NCBI RefSeq assembly: GCF_016801985.1
Contig: NZ_JAEVLS010000004.1
Location: forward strand, 558,001-622,000
DNA from: Steroidobacter gossypii
GTDB taxonomy: Bacteria; Pseudomonadota; Gammaproteobacteria; Steroidobacterales; Steroidobacteraceae
Direction: 5' to 3'
Length of the DNA: 64,000 nt
How positions within the stretch are numbered: position 1 is the stretch's first letter; each line of letters opens with the position of its first letter. The notes below the pieces were generated by a model. It made no database searches. It saw only the letters and a program-made list of their open reading frames with translations, and had not been told where the DNA came from. A program made the position numbers and the translations under genes. Below, one piece after another: positions 17,320-27,150 of this stretch.

Positions 17320-18862
17320 CACTGCATTGATCGCCGCCTGCGAGCGGGTGCTGCGCGAGGCGCTGGACGGAGAAACCACGCTCTCATGGCAACTCTGGTT
17401 GGCGGCATTGAAGGAAGCCACGCACGCCGACTCGTGCGCCATGCTGCAACTTCGAGGACCCGATCTGGTGCCCGTCGCGGTCGACGGACTCAGCGCCGAC
17501 GCCATGGGCCGACGTTTCCCTGTAAGTGAGCATCCGCGCCTGCAGGCCATCATGGGCGCGGCCGACGTGCTGCGTTTTCCGCCCACCTCCGCGCTCCCCG
17601 ATCCGTTCGACGGCCTCATTCCGAATGTCGCGGATCGTCTCCACGTGCATGACTGCGCCGGTGTGCAGATTCGCGGCAGCAACGGCCCCTTGGGCGTGCT
17701 CACAATCGACGCGCTACGCCGAGGCACCTTCAATCAAAAAGCGCTCGATGCGCTCCGTACTTTTGCGAATCTTGCCGGCGGCTGTCTGGAGATCATCGAG
17801 CGACTCACACGCATGCAGGATGCGATGGAGCGTCAAAGCCTGGTCAGCAGCGCCTTGCTGGCGGAGTTGAGGCCGGATCAGCACTTGATCGGGCGCAGCG
17901 CCCCGATGCGCGCCTTGCTCAAGGAAATCGATACGGTCGCAAACAGCGATCTGACCGTGTTGATCACTGGCGAGACCGGCACTGGCAAAGAACTGGTCGC
18001 GCGCGCCATCCACTACGGCTCTCATCGCAGCGGAAGACCGCTCATATCGGTGAATTGCGCGGCTTTGCCCGAGGCGCTGGTAGAGAGCGAACTATTCGGT
18101 CACGTCGCCGGCGCGTTTTCGGGCGCGTCCGCGAACCGTCGCGGCAAGTTCGAAATCGCCGATGGCGGCACGCTGTTGCTGGATGAAGTTGGCGAGCTGC
18201 CGATGACCGTGCAGCCGAAGCTGCTACGTGTGTTGCAGAGTGGCGAGATTCAGCGCGTCGGCTCGGATGAACACATCAAGGTGAACGTGCGCATCGTGGC
18301 TGCGACGAATCGCGATCTCGCCGAAGAGGTTCGCGTCGGGCGCTTCCGGGCCGATCTGTATCACCGCTTGAGCATCTATCCTCTGCAGGTGCCGGCATTG
18401 CGCCATCGCGGTCGTGACATCCTGCTGCTCGCGGGTAACGCACTGGAACGCAATCGCGCCAGTCTGCACTTGCGCGGCCTGCGGCTGTCGCAGGAGTCAC
18501 AACAGGCGTTGCTGTACGCAACCTGGCCGGGCAACGTGCGGGAACTGGAGCACACCATCAGTCGCGCCGCGTTGAAAGCCGCCGCCGGAGGAACGGGCAG
18601 CGATCGCATCGTGACCATCGAAACCTGTCATCTGGATCTCGGCAGGCCCCGCGTCGAAGCAGCGCCGCCCGTCCGCTGCGAACATGAGCACGTCGACATC
18701 AGTGGTCTCAGTCTCAGCGTGGCGACAGACGACTTTCAGCGCCGGCTCATTGAGCAAACACTTGCCGCGCAGCAGGGCAACTGGGCCGCAGCCGCGCGAG
18801 CGCTGGGCATGGATCGCGGCAATCTGCGACGTCTGGCGAAGCGGATCGGCGTGCCTACTTGA
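17315..18862 (+). CDS. norR: NorR/FhpR-type NO-sensing sigma-54 activator
   Basis: A 515-residue three-domain activator. The N-terminal GAF domain (1-170) keeps the positions proposed as non-haem iron ligands in E. coli NorR: Arg75, Asp96, Asp99, and Cys114 and Asp132 (shifted by one). The AAA+ domain (about 188-425) has Walker A GETGTGKE at 219-226 and the R-finger region. The sigma-54 contact loop is GAFSGA (266-271) instead of the usual GAFTGA. A Fis-type helix-turn-helix ends the protein ([22 protein letters not shown]). Divergence from hmp mirrors fhpR-fhp of Pseudomonas aeruginosa. An in-frame stop at 17297 makes ATG 17315 the only ATG start. Its 3' end overlaps regA by 8 bases. Confidence 0.93.
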   Translation: MTTALIAACERVLREALDGETTLSWQLWLAALKEATHADSCAMLQLRGPDLVPVAVDGLSADAMGRRFPVSEHPRLQAIMGAADVLRFPPTSALPDPFDGLIPNVADRLHVHDCAGVQIRGSNGPLGVLTIDALRRGTFNQKALDALRTFANLAGGCLEIIERLTRMQDAMERQSLVSSALLAELRPDQHLIGRSAPMRALLKEIDTVANSDLTVLITGETGTGKELVARAIHYGSHRSGRPLISVNCAALPEALVESELFGHVAGAFSGASANRRGKFEIADGGTLLLDEVGELPMTVQPKLLRVLQSGEIQRVGSDEHIKVNVRIVAATNRDLAEEVRVGRFRADLYHRLSIYPLQVPALRHRGRDILLLAGNALERNRASLHLRGLRLSQESQQALLYATWPGNVRELEHTISRAALKAAAGGTGSDRIVTIETCHLDLGRPRVEAAPPVRCEHEHVDISGLSLSVATDDFQRRLIEQTLAAQQGNWAAAARALGMDRGNLRRLAKRIGVPT

Positions 18863-19430
18863 CCTGACGCTTGAGCAGTTTGCGAGCCAGGGTGCGGCGA
18901 TGGATGCCCAGCCGGCGAGCGGCTTCGGAGATGTTGAAATCCGCGTCCGCCAACGTTTGATGAATGCGCTCCCATTCCAACGTCTTGATGGACGTGGGCC
19001 GCGCGCCCAACTCCACTTCGGCATCGCCTTCGGTCTTGTCGAACGCCTTCTCGATGTCGTCGGTATTGGAAGGCTTGGCAAGATAGTGCCGGGCGCCGAG
19101 CTTGATGGCCTCGACCGCGGTGGCGATGCTGGCGAAGCCAGTGAGCACGACGATGTTCATTTCCTCATCGTGCGCGTGCAGGGTCTGCACGCAGGACAGG
19201 CCGGACGCGCCGTTCAACTTCAGATCGACCACGGCGTAGCCCGGTGAGTCGGTCTTCAACAGTTCGAGCACTTCCTCATGACTCTGCGCGGTGAGCACGC
19301 GATAGCCGCGCCGCTCGAACGAACGTTTCAGGGTGCGCGCCAGCGACTCGTCGTCTTCGACGATCAGCAGCACCTTCTGCGACTGCCCCGCCTCGACGGC
19401 GGCGCCCTGATTGTCGACGTCCTCAGCCAC
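18855..19430 (-). CDS. regA: RegA/PrrA/ActR-type response regulator
   Basis: A 191-residue regulator with a receiver domain (about 18-130; acidic pair in IVEDDESL, phospho-acceptor Asp in YAVVDLKLNG, Lys in YLAKPSN) and a C-terminal Fis-like helix-turn-helix nearly identical in pattern to RegA family members (NISEAARRLGIHRRTLARKL). RegA-type proteins control respiration, CO2 and nitrogen fixation genes in response to redox state. GTG start at 19430 overlaps the regB stop by 8 bases, so the pair is co-translated. Confidence 0.93.
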   Translation of the reverse strand: MAEDVDNQGAAVEAGQSQKVLLIVEDDESLARTLKRSFERRGYRVLTAQSHEEVLELLKTDSPGYAVVDLKLNGASGLSCVQTLHAHDEEMNIVVLTGFASIATAVEAIKLGARHYLAKPSNTDDIEKAFDKTEGDAEVELGARPTSIKTLEWERIHQTLADADFNISEAARRLGIHRRTLARKLLKRQVK

Positions 19431-20766
19431 GATCTTTCTCTCGATACATCAACGCCGCGAGCGGCAACTCGACCGTGACCGTGGCCCCGCCTGCTTCGCG
19501 ATTGTGGGCCGACACGCGACCGCCGAACTTTCGGATCACGTTGGTGACCAGGAACAATCCCAGGCCGGCGCCCCGGCGCGCCTTGGTCGAGCTGTACGGT
19601 TTGCCGAAATTCTCCAGCATCTCCGGCGAGAAGCCGGGCCCCAGGTCGAGCACTTCGATCCGCAGCATGTCACCGCGGCGCTCGGCATTCAATCGAATCC
19701 AGCCGGGCGAGACTTCGTAGGCGTTGTCGAGCAGATTGGTCACCACCTGCTTGAGCGCCTGATCCGACACGATGGTCACATCTTCTCCTAACGCGCCGCT
19801 GCCGGCGTGATACTGGAGCGTGCCGGCCGGGCGCCCATCGGACCAATCGCGTGCGATCTCGTCGAGGAAGCGATGCAGAGTCGTCACGCTCGGCGCTTCG
19901 CCTCTCGCCTCGCCCGCCGACAACAGAATGCCGCTGAGGATGCTCTTGCAGCGACGGATCGCCGCCTGCATCTCGCGCAGCTCCTGCATCATCTCCGGAT
20001 GCTGCGAGATTTCAGGCATGCGGCGCCAGTCGCCGAGAATCACTGACACCGCAGCGAGCGGTGTCCCCAGTTCGTGCGCAGCGCCCGAGGCCAGCAGACC
20101 CAGCCGCACGATGTGATCTTCCTCGGCGGCACGCTGCTTCAACTCGGCAAGATAGGTGTCACGTTCCCGAAGGTTGCGTGTCATGCGGCTGATGAACCAC
20201 ACCAGCAGCACCGCGCCGAGCACGAAGCAGACGAACATGCCCATGATGTGCAATCTCAGCAGGCTGGCAGGCGGCTCCACCGCCAGCGGCTGATTGATGC
20301 CGATCAATCCCAGGAACGCGATGAACGTCGCGGCCACGATCAACCAGGCGCCGGCGCCCGGCAACAACACGGCAGCCAGCGCGATCTGCAGCAGATAAAG
20401 CGCGGTGAACGGATTGGTGGCCCCGCCACTGAAATAAAGCTGCACGGTCAAGGCGGCCACATCGAGGAGCACCGCCAGGAACAGCGCCTGACTGTTGACC
20501 TGCAGGCGCTTCTGCAACCACAGATGACTGAGCGCGTTGAGCGCGAGCAAGGCGCCGAGCACCGCCCCCATGGGCTCCAGCGGCAACGCAATGCGCAGCC
20601 CGAAGTGGACGACGGCAATGGTGATGACCTGGCCGAGCACCGCCATCCAGCGCAACTGGATAAGCAGCTCCAGGTTCTTGCGATTGGCGGTATCGATGTG
20701 AGACGGAGCGACCGGCTCGGCGGAAGTTATCGAGTTCACTGGGTCTGCAGCCTGCGCGAGCGCCAT
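19423..20766 (-). CDS. regB: RegB/PrrB/ActS-type redox sensor kinase
   Basis: A 447-residue histidine kinase with about six membrane helices (residues 35-195). The ubiquinone-site heptapeptide GGATNPF that defines the RegB family lies in the membrane part. The H-box is SGAAHELGTPL; a cysteine in the following dimerisation helix (IRRCKSIL) occupies the region of the redox-active Cys265 of Rhodobacter RegB. N and G boxes (NLLDNAYEVSP, GAGLGLFLV) are intact. It overlaps the SURF1 gene by 31 bases and so is likely expressed with the cyo operon. Confidence 0.93.
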   Translation of the reverse strand: MALAQAADPVNSITSAEPVAPSHIDTANRKNLELLIQLRWMAVLGQVITIAVVHFGLRIALPLEPMGAVLGALLALNALSHLWLQKRLQVNSQALFLAVLLDVAALTVQLYFSGGATNPFTALYLLQIALAAVLLPGAGAWLIVAATFIAFLGLIGINQPLAVEPPASLLRLHIMGMFVCFVLGAVLLVWFISRMTRNLRERDTYLAELKQRAAEEDHIVRLGLLASGAAHELGTPLAAVSVILGDWRRMPEISQHPEMMQELREMQAAIRRCKSILSGILLSAGEARGEAPSVTTLHRFLDEIARDWSDGRPAGTLQYHAGSGALGEDVTIVSDQALKQVVTNLLDNAYEVSPGWIRLNAERRGDMLRIEVLDLGPGFSPEMLENFGKPYSSTKARRGAGLGLFLVTNVIRKFGGRVSAHNREAGGATVTVELPLAALMYREKDRG

Positions 20767-21548
20767 TCGTGGCGAAGCACCAGGGCCGCGCCAGCGGCCA
20801 CCATGCCGGCCAGCGCGAACCAGGTGAGCGCATACTGCAGATGATTGTTGGAAAAAGCGATTACCGTGAGGCCGCCCACAGGTGCGCCGTCGATCGCAGG
20901 GGCTGACGCTTCGGCGTCGATGAAATAAGGGGCCACGTCGGTCAGGCCACGAGCGGCCGCGATGGCAGCTACATCCCGCGAAAACCAGCGATCTTCCGCT
21001 GGCTGGTTGGTTCGCAAATACCCTCCTCCCGGCTCGCTCAATCGCAGCAGCCCCGTCACCGTGGTGACGCCTTCGATCTGTCCCTCCGGACGACTCGCGG
21101 GATCCCGCAGCGGTGGCGGTACGAAGCCGCGATTGATCAGAACCGTGAAGCCGTCGGTCTCGAGCGGCGTCAGCACCCAGAAGCCGCCGCCGCGTTCGGT
21201 GACGGCCTGAACCAGCGTTTCGCGGTCGTGGAGAAAACGTCCCTGGATGGCGACGCGCAGATATTCGCTATTCTCTCGATTCACGAGCGGCCACTGCTCG
21301 CGACCCGGCGGGGCTACGGGCGTCGCATGAACTCGCTGCTCGACGCGCTCGATCAAATCGCGCTTCCAGGCGAGGCGATGCACCTGCCAGACGCCGAGAC
21401 TGATCAGCAACGCCACGCCGGCGACAGCGGCGATGCAGACTGCCGCCAGCTTCAGCGGCGGCAGCGGCGCACGGGTCGGTGCGCTCAGAGGGGCTGACTG
21501 GCCTCGTGCTGGGGCATCATGTTGGTGTCGAGGTGATACATCACCCAT
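20736..21548 (-). CDS. SURF1-family oxidase assembly protein
   Basis: A 270-residue protein with a membrane helix near each end (about 35-55 and 235-255) around a periplasmic domain, the SURF1/Shy1 layout. Family features include LGVWQVHRLAWKRDLI, VLINRGFVPPP and the C-terminal NNHLQYALTWFALA. SURF1 proteins help insert haem into haem-copper oxidases, so its place right after cyoD fits. The only ATG (21548) overlaps cyoD by 64 bases; a later non-ATG start near the cyoD stop is possible. Confidence 0.85.
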   Translation of the reverse strand: MGDVSPRHQHDAPARGQSAPLSAPTRAPLPPLKLAAVCIAAVAGVALLISLGVWQVHRLAWKRDLIERVEQRVHATPVAPPGREQWPLVNRENSEYLRVAIQGRFLHDRETLVQAVTERGGGFWVLTPLETDGFTVLINRGFVPPPLRDPASRPEGQIEGVTTVTGLLRLSEPGGGYLRTNQPAEDRWFSRDVAAIAAARGLTDVAPYFIDAEASAPAIDGAPVGGLTVIAFSNNHLQYALTWFALAGMVAAGAALVLRHEWRSRRLQTQ

Positions 21549-21877
21549 AGCGAACCCGCGAGCGTGATCACGACCAGGATCAGCGTAAAGACCAGGGAGG
21601 TCAGCGTCCAGCCGTCTTCGCTCCGAGGCGTCATGTGCAGGAAGTAGACCATGTGCACGACCATCTGCACGGCGGCGAACCCCATGATGACGAACGCGAT
21701 GGTCTGCTTGCTCCAGGTCACATCGCCCATCACCAGCCAGAACGGAATGGCCGTGAGCACCACCGACAGCAAAAAGCCGATGACGTACTCGCGGAGCGTG
21801 CCGTGCGGCTCCTCCGCTCCATGATTCGGGCCGGCGTCCGGTCGGTGGTCGGCCAATGCGTGTTCGTGAGCGCTCAT
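21485..21877 (-). CDS. cyoD: Cytochrome bo3 ubiquinol oxidase subunit IV
   Basis: A 130-residue membrane protein with three helices after a polar His-rich N-terminus (residues 1-30). The REYVIGFLLSVVLTAIPFWLV stretch is typical of CyoD, which stabilises the CuB site during assembly. ATG 21877 overlaps the cyoC stop by 4 bases; the frame is open further but that extension would lie within cyoC. Confidence 0.93.
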   Translation of the reverse strand: MSAHEHALADHRPDAGPNHGAEEPHGTLREYVIGFLLSVVLTAIPFWLVMGDVTWSKQTIAFVIMGFAAVQMVVHMVYFLHMTPRSEDGWTLTSLVFTLILVVITLAGSLWVMYHLDTNMMPQHEASQPL

Positions 21878-22506
21878 CGCAACATGCCCATCAGGTAGAC
21901 GAACGTGAAGACGCCGATCCAGATCACGTCCAGGAAGTGCCAGAACAGGCTCAGGCACGCGAGCCGGCGCGCGTTGGCCTTGTTCAAACCCTGCTTGCCG
22001 ATCTGCACCATCAGCGTGATCAGCCATACGATGCCGAATGTCACGTGCAAGCCGTGCGTGCCGACCAGCGTGAAGAACGCGGACAGGAACGCGCTACGCT
22101 GAGGCGTGGCGCCTACGTGGATCATGTGCGCGAACTCGTACAGCTCGATGCCAAGGAACGCCGCGCCGAACAGGCCGGTGACGGCCAGCCAGAACTGGGT
22201 GGCGGCCACTTGCTTGCGATACGAGGCCAGCATGGCGAAGCCATACGTGATCGAAGACAGCAGCAGCATCGAGGTGTTGACCGCGACCAGGGACAGATCG
22301 AACAGATCCTTCGGCCCCGGCCCGGCCGCGTAGTTGCCGCCCAGCACGCCATAACAGGCGAACAGCACCGCGAAGATGAGACAGTCGCTCATCAGATAGA
22401 TCCAGAAGCCCAGCAGCGTGCTGCCGCCGGCTTCGTGATCGTGCTCGTCCACTACATGGAACAGCGTACGAGCGGCCGCTTGTTCCGCAGTCAGTGCGTG
22501 ACCCAT
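21874..22506 (-). CDS. cyoC: Cytochrome bo3 ubiquinol oxidase subunit III
   Basis: A 210-residue protein with five membrane helices in the COX3-like CyoC fold. Diagnostic stretches are LLGFWIYLMSDCLIFAVLFACYGVL, the helix with GIELYEF, and GTHGLHVTFGIVWL. It starts 4 bases after cyoB and overlaps cyoD by 4. Confidence 0.96.
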   Translation of the reverse strand: MGHALTAEQAAARTLFHVVDEHDHEAGGSTLLGFWIYLMSDCLIFAVLFACYGVLGGNYAAGPGPKDLFDLSLVAVNTSMLLLSSITYGFAMLASYRKQVAATQFWLAVTGLFGAAFLGIELYEFAHMIHVGATPQRSAFLSAFFTLVGTHGLHVTFGIVWLITLMVQIGKQGLNKANARRLACLSLFWHFLDVIWIGVFTFVYLMGMLR

Positions 22507-22510
22507 TCGT

Positions 22511-24529
22511 TCAGCTCCGTGCCGCCGCAGCCAGCAGCTGCGTGCGCTCTTCTTCGGCCCGGATCACTTCTTCTCGCGGCAAGTGATAGTCCCGGTCGTA
22601 GTTGAAGGTGTGATAGATGGCGTAGCCGACGATGCCGACGAAGCTCAGCGCGGCCAGCCACCAGATGTACCAGACCATCGCGAAGCCGAACACCGTGCTC
22701 AGCGCCGCCAGAATGAAACCGGCGCCGGTGTTGCGAGGCATGAGGATGGCCTTGAAGCCCGACAGCGGACGCTGATAGCCGCGCTGCTTCATGTCCCACC
22801 ACGCGTCGCCATCGTGAATGATGGGCGTGAACGCGAAGTTATAAGCCGGCGGTGGCGACGAGGTCGCCCACTCCAGCGTGCGGCCGTCCCACGGATCGCC
22901 GGTGGTGTCACGCAGCTCGTGTCGCTTGCGGAAGCTGACATAGAACTGGATCAGCATCGCGCCGATGCCAATCGCGATCAGGAACGCGCCCAGCGCGGCG
23001 ATCTGAAACCAGATCTGCAGCGACGGATCTTCGAAGTAGCGCATGCGGCGGGTCACGCCCATCAAGCCGAGCACGTACAGCGGCATGAACGCCACCCAGA
23101 AGCCGACCACCCAGAACCAGAACGACACCTTGCCCCAGAACACGTCGAGCTTGTAGCCGAACGCCTTGGGGAACCAGTAGTTGATACCGGCGAACAGACC
23201 GAACAGCACGCCGCCGATGATCACGTTATGGAAGTGCGCGATCAGGAACAGGCTGTTATGCAGCACGAAGTCCGCCGGCGGCACCGCCAGCAGCACGCCC
23301 GTCATGCCGCCGATCACGAACGTGAGCATGAAGGCCACGGTCCACATCATCGGCAGCTCGAAACGAATCCGGCCTCGGTACATCGTGAACAACCAATTGA
23401 AGATCTTCGCCCCGGTGGGGATCGAGATGATCATGGTGGTGATGCCGAAGAACGAGTTCACGCTCGCGCCCGAGCCCATGGTGAAGAAGTGATGCAGCCA
23501 CACGATGTACGACAGGATCGTGATGACGACCGTCGCGTACACCATGGAGCTGTAACCGAACAGCTTCTTGCCGCAGAACGTCGAGGTGACCTCCGAGAAC
23601 ACGCCGAACAACGGCAGGATCAGGATGTACACCTCCGGATGGCCCCAGATCCAGATGAGGTTGACGTACATCATCGGATTGCCGCCGAAATCGTTGGTGA
23701 AGAAGTTGGTGCCCACGTAACGATCCAGCGACAGCAGCACCAGCACCGCCGTCAGCACCGGGAAGGCCGCCACGATCAGCACGTTGGTGCACAGGGAAGT
23801 CCAGGTGAACACTGGCATCTTCATCAGCGTCATGCCCGGCGCGCGCATCTTGATGATGGTCGCAAGCAGATTCACGCCGGATAGCAAAGTTCCTACGCCC
23901 GCTATCTGTAGCGCCCATATGTAATAGTCGACGCCGACATCGGGACTGTATTGAATGCCGGAGAGCGGCGGGTAAGCGAGCCAGCCAGTGCGCGCGAACT
24001 CGCCGACGAACAGCGAGAACATGACCAGAACCGCGCCCGCCGTGGTCATCCAGAAGCTGAAGTTATTGAGGAATGGGAAGGCGACGTCGCGCGCGCCGAT
24101 CTGCAGCGGCACGATGTAGTTCATCAAGCCGGTGACCAGCGGCATGGCCACGAAAAAGATCATGATCACACCGTGCGCCGTGAAGATCTGATCGTAGTGA
24201 TGCGCGTTGAGATAACCCTCCGAGCCGCCGAACGCGATCGCCTGCTGCAATCTCATCATGATGGCGTCGGCGAAGCCACGCAGCAGCATCACGATGCCGA
24301 GGATCATGTACATGATGCCGATGCGCTTGTGATCGATGGTGGTGATCCACTCGCGCCACAGATAGCCCCACAGCTGATAACGGGTCACGGCCGCCAGCAT
24401 CGCGATGCCGCCGATGGCGACGGCGACGAAGGTCGCGACCAGGATGGGCTCGTGCAGCGGCAGCGCCGCCGGGCTCAAACGGCCGAAGATCAGCTGCAAA
24501 ACGGGCGAATCTTGGTAGGGCAACTGCAT
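22511..24529 (-). CDS. cyoB: Cytochrome bo3 ubiquinol oxidase subunit I
   Basis: A 672-residue catalytic subunit of the proton-pumping quinol oxidase that reduces O2 to water. It carries the haem-copper core: [12 protein letters not shown] (CuB His and cross-linked Tyr), WLHHFFTMG (two CuB His) and [11 protein letters not shown] (haem ligands), with about 14-15 membrane helices. Length matches E. coli CyoB (663). Its ATG overlaps the cyoA stop (TAATG). Confidence 0.98.
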   Translation of the reverse strand: MQLPYQDSPVLQLIFGRLSPAALPLHEPILVATFVAVAIGGIAMLAAVTRYQLWGYLWREWITTIDHKRIGIMYMILGIVMLLRGFADAIMMRLQQAIAFGGSEGYLNAHHYDQIFTAHGVIMIFFVAMPLVTGLMNYIVPLQIGARDVAFPFLNNFSFWMTTAGAVLVMFSLFVGEFARTGWLAYPPLSGIQYSPDVGVDYYIWALQIAGVGTLLSGVNLLATIIKMRAPGMTLMKMPVFTWTSLCTNVLIVAAFPVLTAVLVLLSLDRYVGTNFFTNDFGGNPMMYVNLIWIWGHPEVYILILPLFGVFSEVTSTFCGKKLFGYSSMVYATVVITILSYIVWLHHFFTMGSGASVNSFFGITTMIISIPTGAKIFNWLFTMYRGRIRFELPMMWTVAFMLTFVIGGMTGVLLAVPPADFVLHNSLFLIAHFHNVIIGGVLFGLFAGINYWFPKAFGYKLDVFWGKVSFWFWVVGFWVAFMPLYVLGLMGVTRRMRYFEDPSLQIWFQIAALGAFLIAIGIGAMLIQFYVSFRKRHELRDTTGDPWDGRTLEWATSSPPPAYNFAFTPIIHDGDAWWDMKQRGYQRPLSGFKAILMPRNTGAGFILAALSTVFGFAMVWYIWWLAALSFVGIVGYAIYHTFNYDRDYHLPREEVIRAEEERTQLLAAAARS

Positions 24530-25677
24530 TACTGCAAACTCGACGGATCGATCGCATCCGCGACCAGCGAACGGGACGTATTCGACACAGGACGCGGCAG
24601 GCCGGCGCCACGCAGCGGCGCGCGATCCACCTGCGGCAACAGATCATCTTCGAAGGTCTGCACCACCGGCGCGGTACACATGCCGATGACGTGCGAGGCG
24701 TCGGAGCCGAACACCGCGCGCGGCCGATCGTCCTCGATGCGGGCGACGTTGTAGACACCGCCCAAACCCAAGCCGCCGCGATCGTCGATCGCCATCATGT
24801 CGTGCATGCACATCTTGCCGGGCTCGACACACATGCCGAGGATGGAGCTGTAGAGCTGTGAGTCGACGTTCGAGAAATATCGGACCGGCTCCCGCTCCGA
24901 CGGCTTCGCCAGCTGCAAATACACGTCGCGAGTCAGCGATTGCTCGCCGGTGCGCGCGGTGGCGATCCAGCGCTTGAACTCGGTGTCGTTGACGCCGCGT
25001 ACTTTGAACCTCATGCCGGAGAACCCGGCGCCGCTATAGTTGGCGGAAAATCCTTCCGACACGCCGGCCTGGTTCAAGACGCCGTTCAAGCGCGTCTCCA
25101 TGCCCGGCATGGCGTAGATCATGCCGGCCATGTCGGGGATATAGAACGCATTCATCACCGACGAGGCGGTGATCTTGAAGGTCACCGGCTGATTCACGGG
25201 CACTGCCAGTTCGTTGACGGTGGCCACGCCGTACTGCGGATAGATGAACAGCCACTTCCAATCGAGCGCCACCACGTTCACTTGCAGAGCGCGCGTTTCT
25301 GCAGGCACTTCCTTGTCTGGCCCGAGGCGGTCGAGCGGACGATAGGGATCCAGCAGGTGCGTGCCGAGCCAGGTCAGCGCGCCCAGACAGATGATGATCA
25401 GCAGCGGCGCCGACCAGATCACCAGCTCCAGTCGCATTGAGTGATGCCAGTCTGGCTCGTAGCGCGCCTCGCGGTTGTTATGTCGATATCGCCAGGCGAA
25501 CAGCACCGTGAGCGCCATCACAGGCACGATGATGAGCAGCATCAAGTAGGTGGACATGACCAGCAGGTCGCGCTGCTGAGCGGCCACATCGCCCGTGGGA
25601 TTCAGCACCACCATGTCGCAGGCGGACAGCGCCGCGAACAGCGGCAGCACCGCGAGCGTGCGCAGTAAGTTCTTCAT
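24529..25677 (-). CDS. cyoA: Cytochrome bo3 ubiquinol oxidase subunit II
   Basis: A 382-residue lipoprotein: lipobox LSAC near residue 20, two membrane helices (about 40-65 and 82-105), then a periplasmic cupredoxin-like domain without the CuA cysteines, as expected for a quinol rather than cytochrome c oxidase. The segment [20 protein letters not shown] and [18 protein letters not shown] are CyoA hallmarks. The frame is open to 25758, but ATG 25677 puts the signal peptide at the N-terminus. It leads the operon cyoABCD-SURF1-regB-regA. Confidence 0.96.
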   Translation of the reverse strand: MKNLLRTLAVLPLFAALSACDMVVLNPTGDVAAQQRDLLVMSTYLMLLIIVPVMALTVLFAWRYRHNNREARYEPDWHHSMRLELVIWSAPLLIIICLGALTWLGTHLLDPYRPLDRLGPDKEVPAETRALQVNVVALDWKWLFIYPQYGVATVNELAVPVNQPVTFKITASSVMNAFYIPDMAGMIYAMPGMETRLNGVLNQAGVSEGFSANYSGAGFSGMRFKVRGVNDTEFKRWIATARTGEQSLTRDVYLQLAKPSEREPVRYFSNVDSQLYSSILGMCVEPGKMCMHDMMAIDDRGGLGLGGVYNVARIEDDRPRAVFGSDASHVIGMCTAPVVQTFEDDLLPQVDRAPLRGAGLPRPVSNTSRSLVADAIDPSSLQ

Positions 25678-25740
25678 CGTTACTGATTCTGGGCCCGGCA
25701 TAACGACTGCGCAGGATAGAGATCGCGGTCGCGCGGCGAC

Positions 25741-25759
25741 ATTGGGCATTTTGCCCAAT
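25741..25759. promoter_or_regulatory. Perfect palindrome between cyoA and the MFS gene
   Basis: ATTGGGCATTTTGCCCAAT, two perfect 8-base arms around TTT. It lies 64 bases upstream of cyoA and 56 bases upstream of the divergent MFS gene, with no T-run, so an operator is more likely than a terminator. It does not match FNR/ANR (TTGAT-N4-ATCAA) or GT-N7-AC NorR boxes. Confidence 0.6.
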
Positions 25760-25814
25760 GGTCCAGTCCAGGCTTCCGGCCTATAAAAGCGGGCATGATC
25801 CAGAGGAGTGACAT

Positions 25815-27149
25815 ATGACGGTCGCGCAGTCCGGTGCGCCTACTTCATCGCTGGAACGCGATGCCCGGCGGACCAACGAAGCGCATGCCGGCGAGGTTCG
25901 GCCCGGCGACATCGCCATCGGCGTGATCATCGGCCGTACGTCGGAGTTCTTCGACTTCTTCGTGTACGCCATCGCCTCGGTGGTGGTGTTTCCGAAGCTG
26001 ATTTTTCCTTACGTGGATGCGCTCACCGGTACCTTGTACTCGTTTGGCATCTTCGCGCTCGCGTTCGTGGCGCGCCCGCTCGGGACTGTCATTTTTACCG
26101 CTATCGACCGAGCCTACGGTCGCGGCATGAAGCTCACGGTCGCGTTGTTTCTGCTTGGCACGTCGACCGTGGCCATTGCCTTCATTCCCGGTTACAACGA
26201 CATCGGGATTGCTTCGGCGTACTTGTTGGGCTTCCTGCGCATCGGCCAGGGCATTGCGCTGGGCGGCTCGTGGGATGGCCTCGCGTCGCTGCTAGCGTTG
26301 AATGCGCCCCAGAAACGTCGCGGCTACTACGCGATGATTCCGCAGCTGGGCGCACCGCTCGGCTTGATGGTCGCAAGCGCCCTGTTCGCCTACATCATCG
26401 GCAATCTCTCGGCCGCGGATTTCCTCGGTTGGGGCTGGCGCTATCCCTTCTTCGTCGCGTTCGCCATCAACGTGGTCGCGCTGTTCGCACGGCTGCGTAT
26501 CGTCGTCACTCCGGAATACACCAAGGCGTTCGAAACGCAGGAGTTGCAGCCGACGCCGATGTTGGAAACGTTGCGCAACAACGGCCGCCTCATTGTGGTT
26601 GGCGCGTTCGCGCCGCTGGCGAGCTTCGCATTGTTTCACATGGTGACGGTGTTTCCTCTTTCGTGGGTGTTCCTGTACACCGACGAGGGCCCGGCGCGCT
26701 TCTTGTTGATCGAGTCGCTCGGCGCGGCGGTTGGCGTGGCTGCGATCGTCGCTTCCGGCTGGATCGCCGATCGCGTCGGTCGTCGTACCCTGCTCGGCGG
26801 CACAGCGGCGGCGATCGCCGCGTTCAGCGGCTTCGCTCCTCAGTTGCTCGCCGCCGGTGAGATCGGTGAGATCGTGTTCATGATGTCGGGCTTCCTGCTG
26901 CTCGGCCTCGCCTTCGGCCAGGCCTCCGGCGCGGTTGCCTCCAACTTCCCATTGAGCCACCGCTACACGAGCTCGGCGCTCACCTCGGACCTCGCGTGGC
27001 TGTTCGGCGCAGGCTTCGCCCCCTGGGTCGCGCTCGAACTGACGAGTCGCTTCGGCCTGGTGTTCTCTGGCGCTTATCTACTGTCCGGCGCGGTCGGCAC
27101 GCTGGTGGCGTTGTTCATCAATCGTCAGATGGTGCAGGATCACCGATAA
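25815..27149 (+). CDS. MFS transporter, metabolite:H+ symporter-like
   Basis: A 444-residue major facilitator protein with 12 membrane helices and an N-terminal polar region of about 30 residues. The opening GVIIGRTSEFFDFFVYAIAS and the loop motif WIADRVGRRTLLGG resemble the MHS (metabolite:H+ symporter) family, which carries organic acids such as citrate, alpha-ketoglutarate or shikimate. The substrate is not predictable. ATG 25815 follows GAGGAG. Divergent from cyoA; its stop is 1 base from the end of the convergent MOSC gene. Confidence 0.85.
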   Translation: MTVAQSGAPTSSLERDARRTNEAHAGEVRPGDIAIGVIIGRTSEFFDFFVYAIASVVVFPKLIFPYVDALTGTLYSFGIFALAFVARPLGTVIFTAIDRAYGRGMKLTVALFLLGTSTVAIAFIPGYNDIGIASAYLLGFLRIGQGIALGGSWDGLASLLALNAPQKRRGYYAMIPQLGAPLGLMVASALFAYIIGNLSAADFLGWGWRYPFFVAFAINVVALFARLRIVVTPEYTKAFETQELQPTPMLETLRNNGRLIVVGAFAPLASFALFHMVTVFPLSWVFLYTDEGPARFLLIESLGAAVGVAAIVASGWIADRVGRRTLLGGTAAAIAAFSGFAPQLLAAGEIGEIVFMMSGFLLLGLAFGQASGAVASNFPLSHRYTSSALTSDLAWLFGAGFAPWVALELTSRFGLVFSGAYLLSGAVGTLVALFINRQMVQDHR

Positions 27150-27150
27150 G

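Noticed and set aside
22583-23884. 433-codon plus-strand frame within cyoB
   Set aside because: Antisense to the unmistakable cyoB; His/Arg/Asp-rich translation with no fold.
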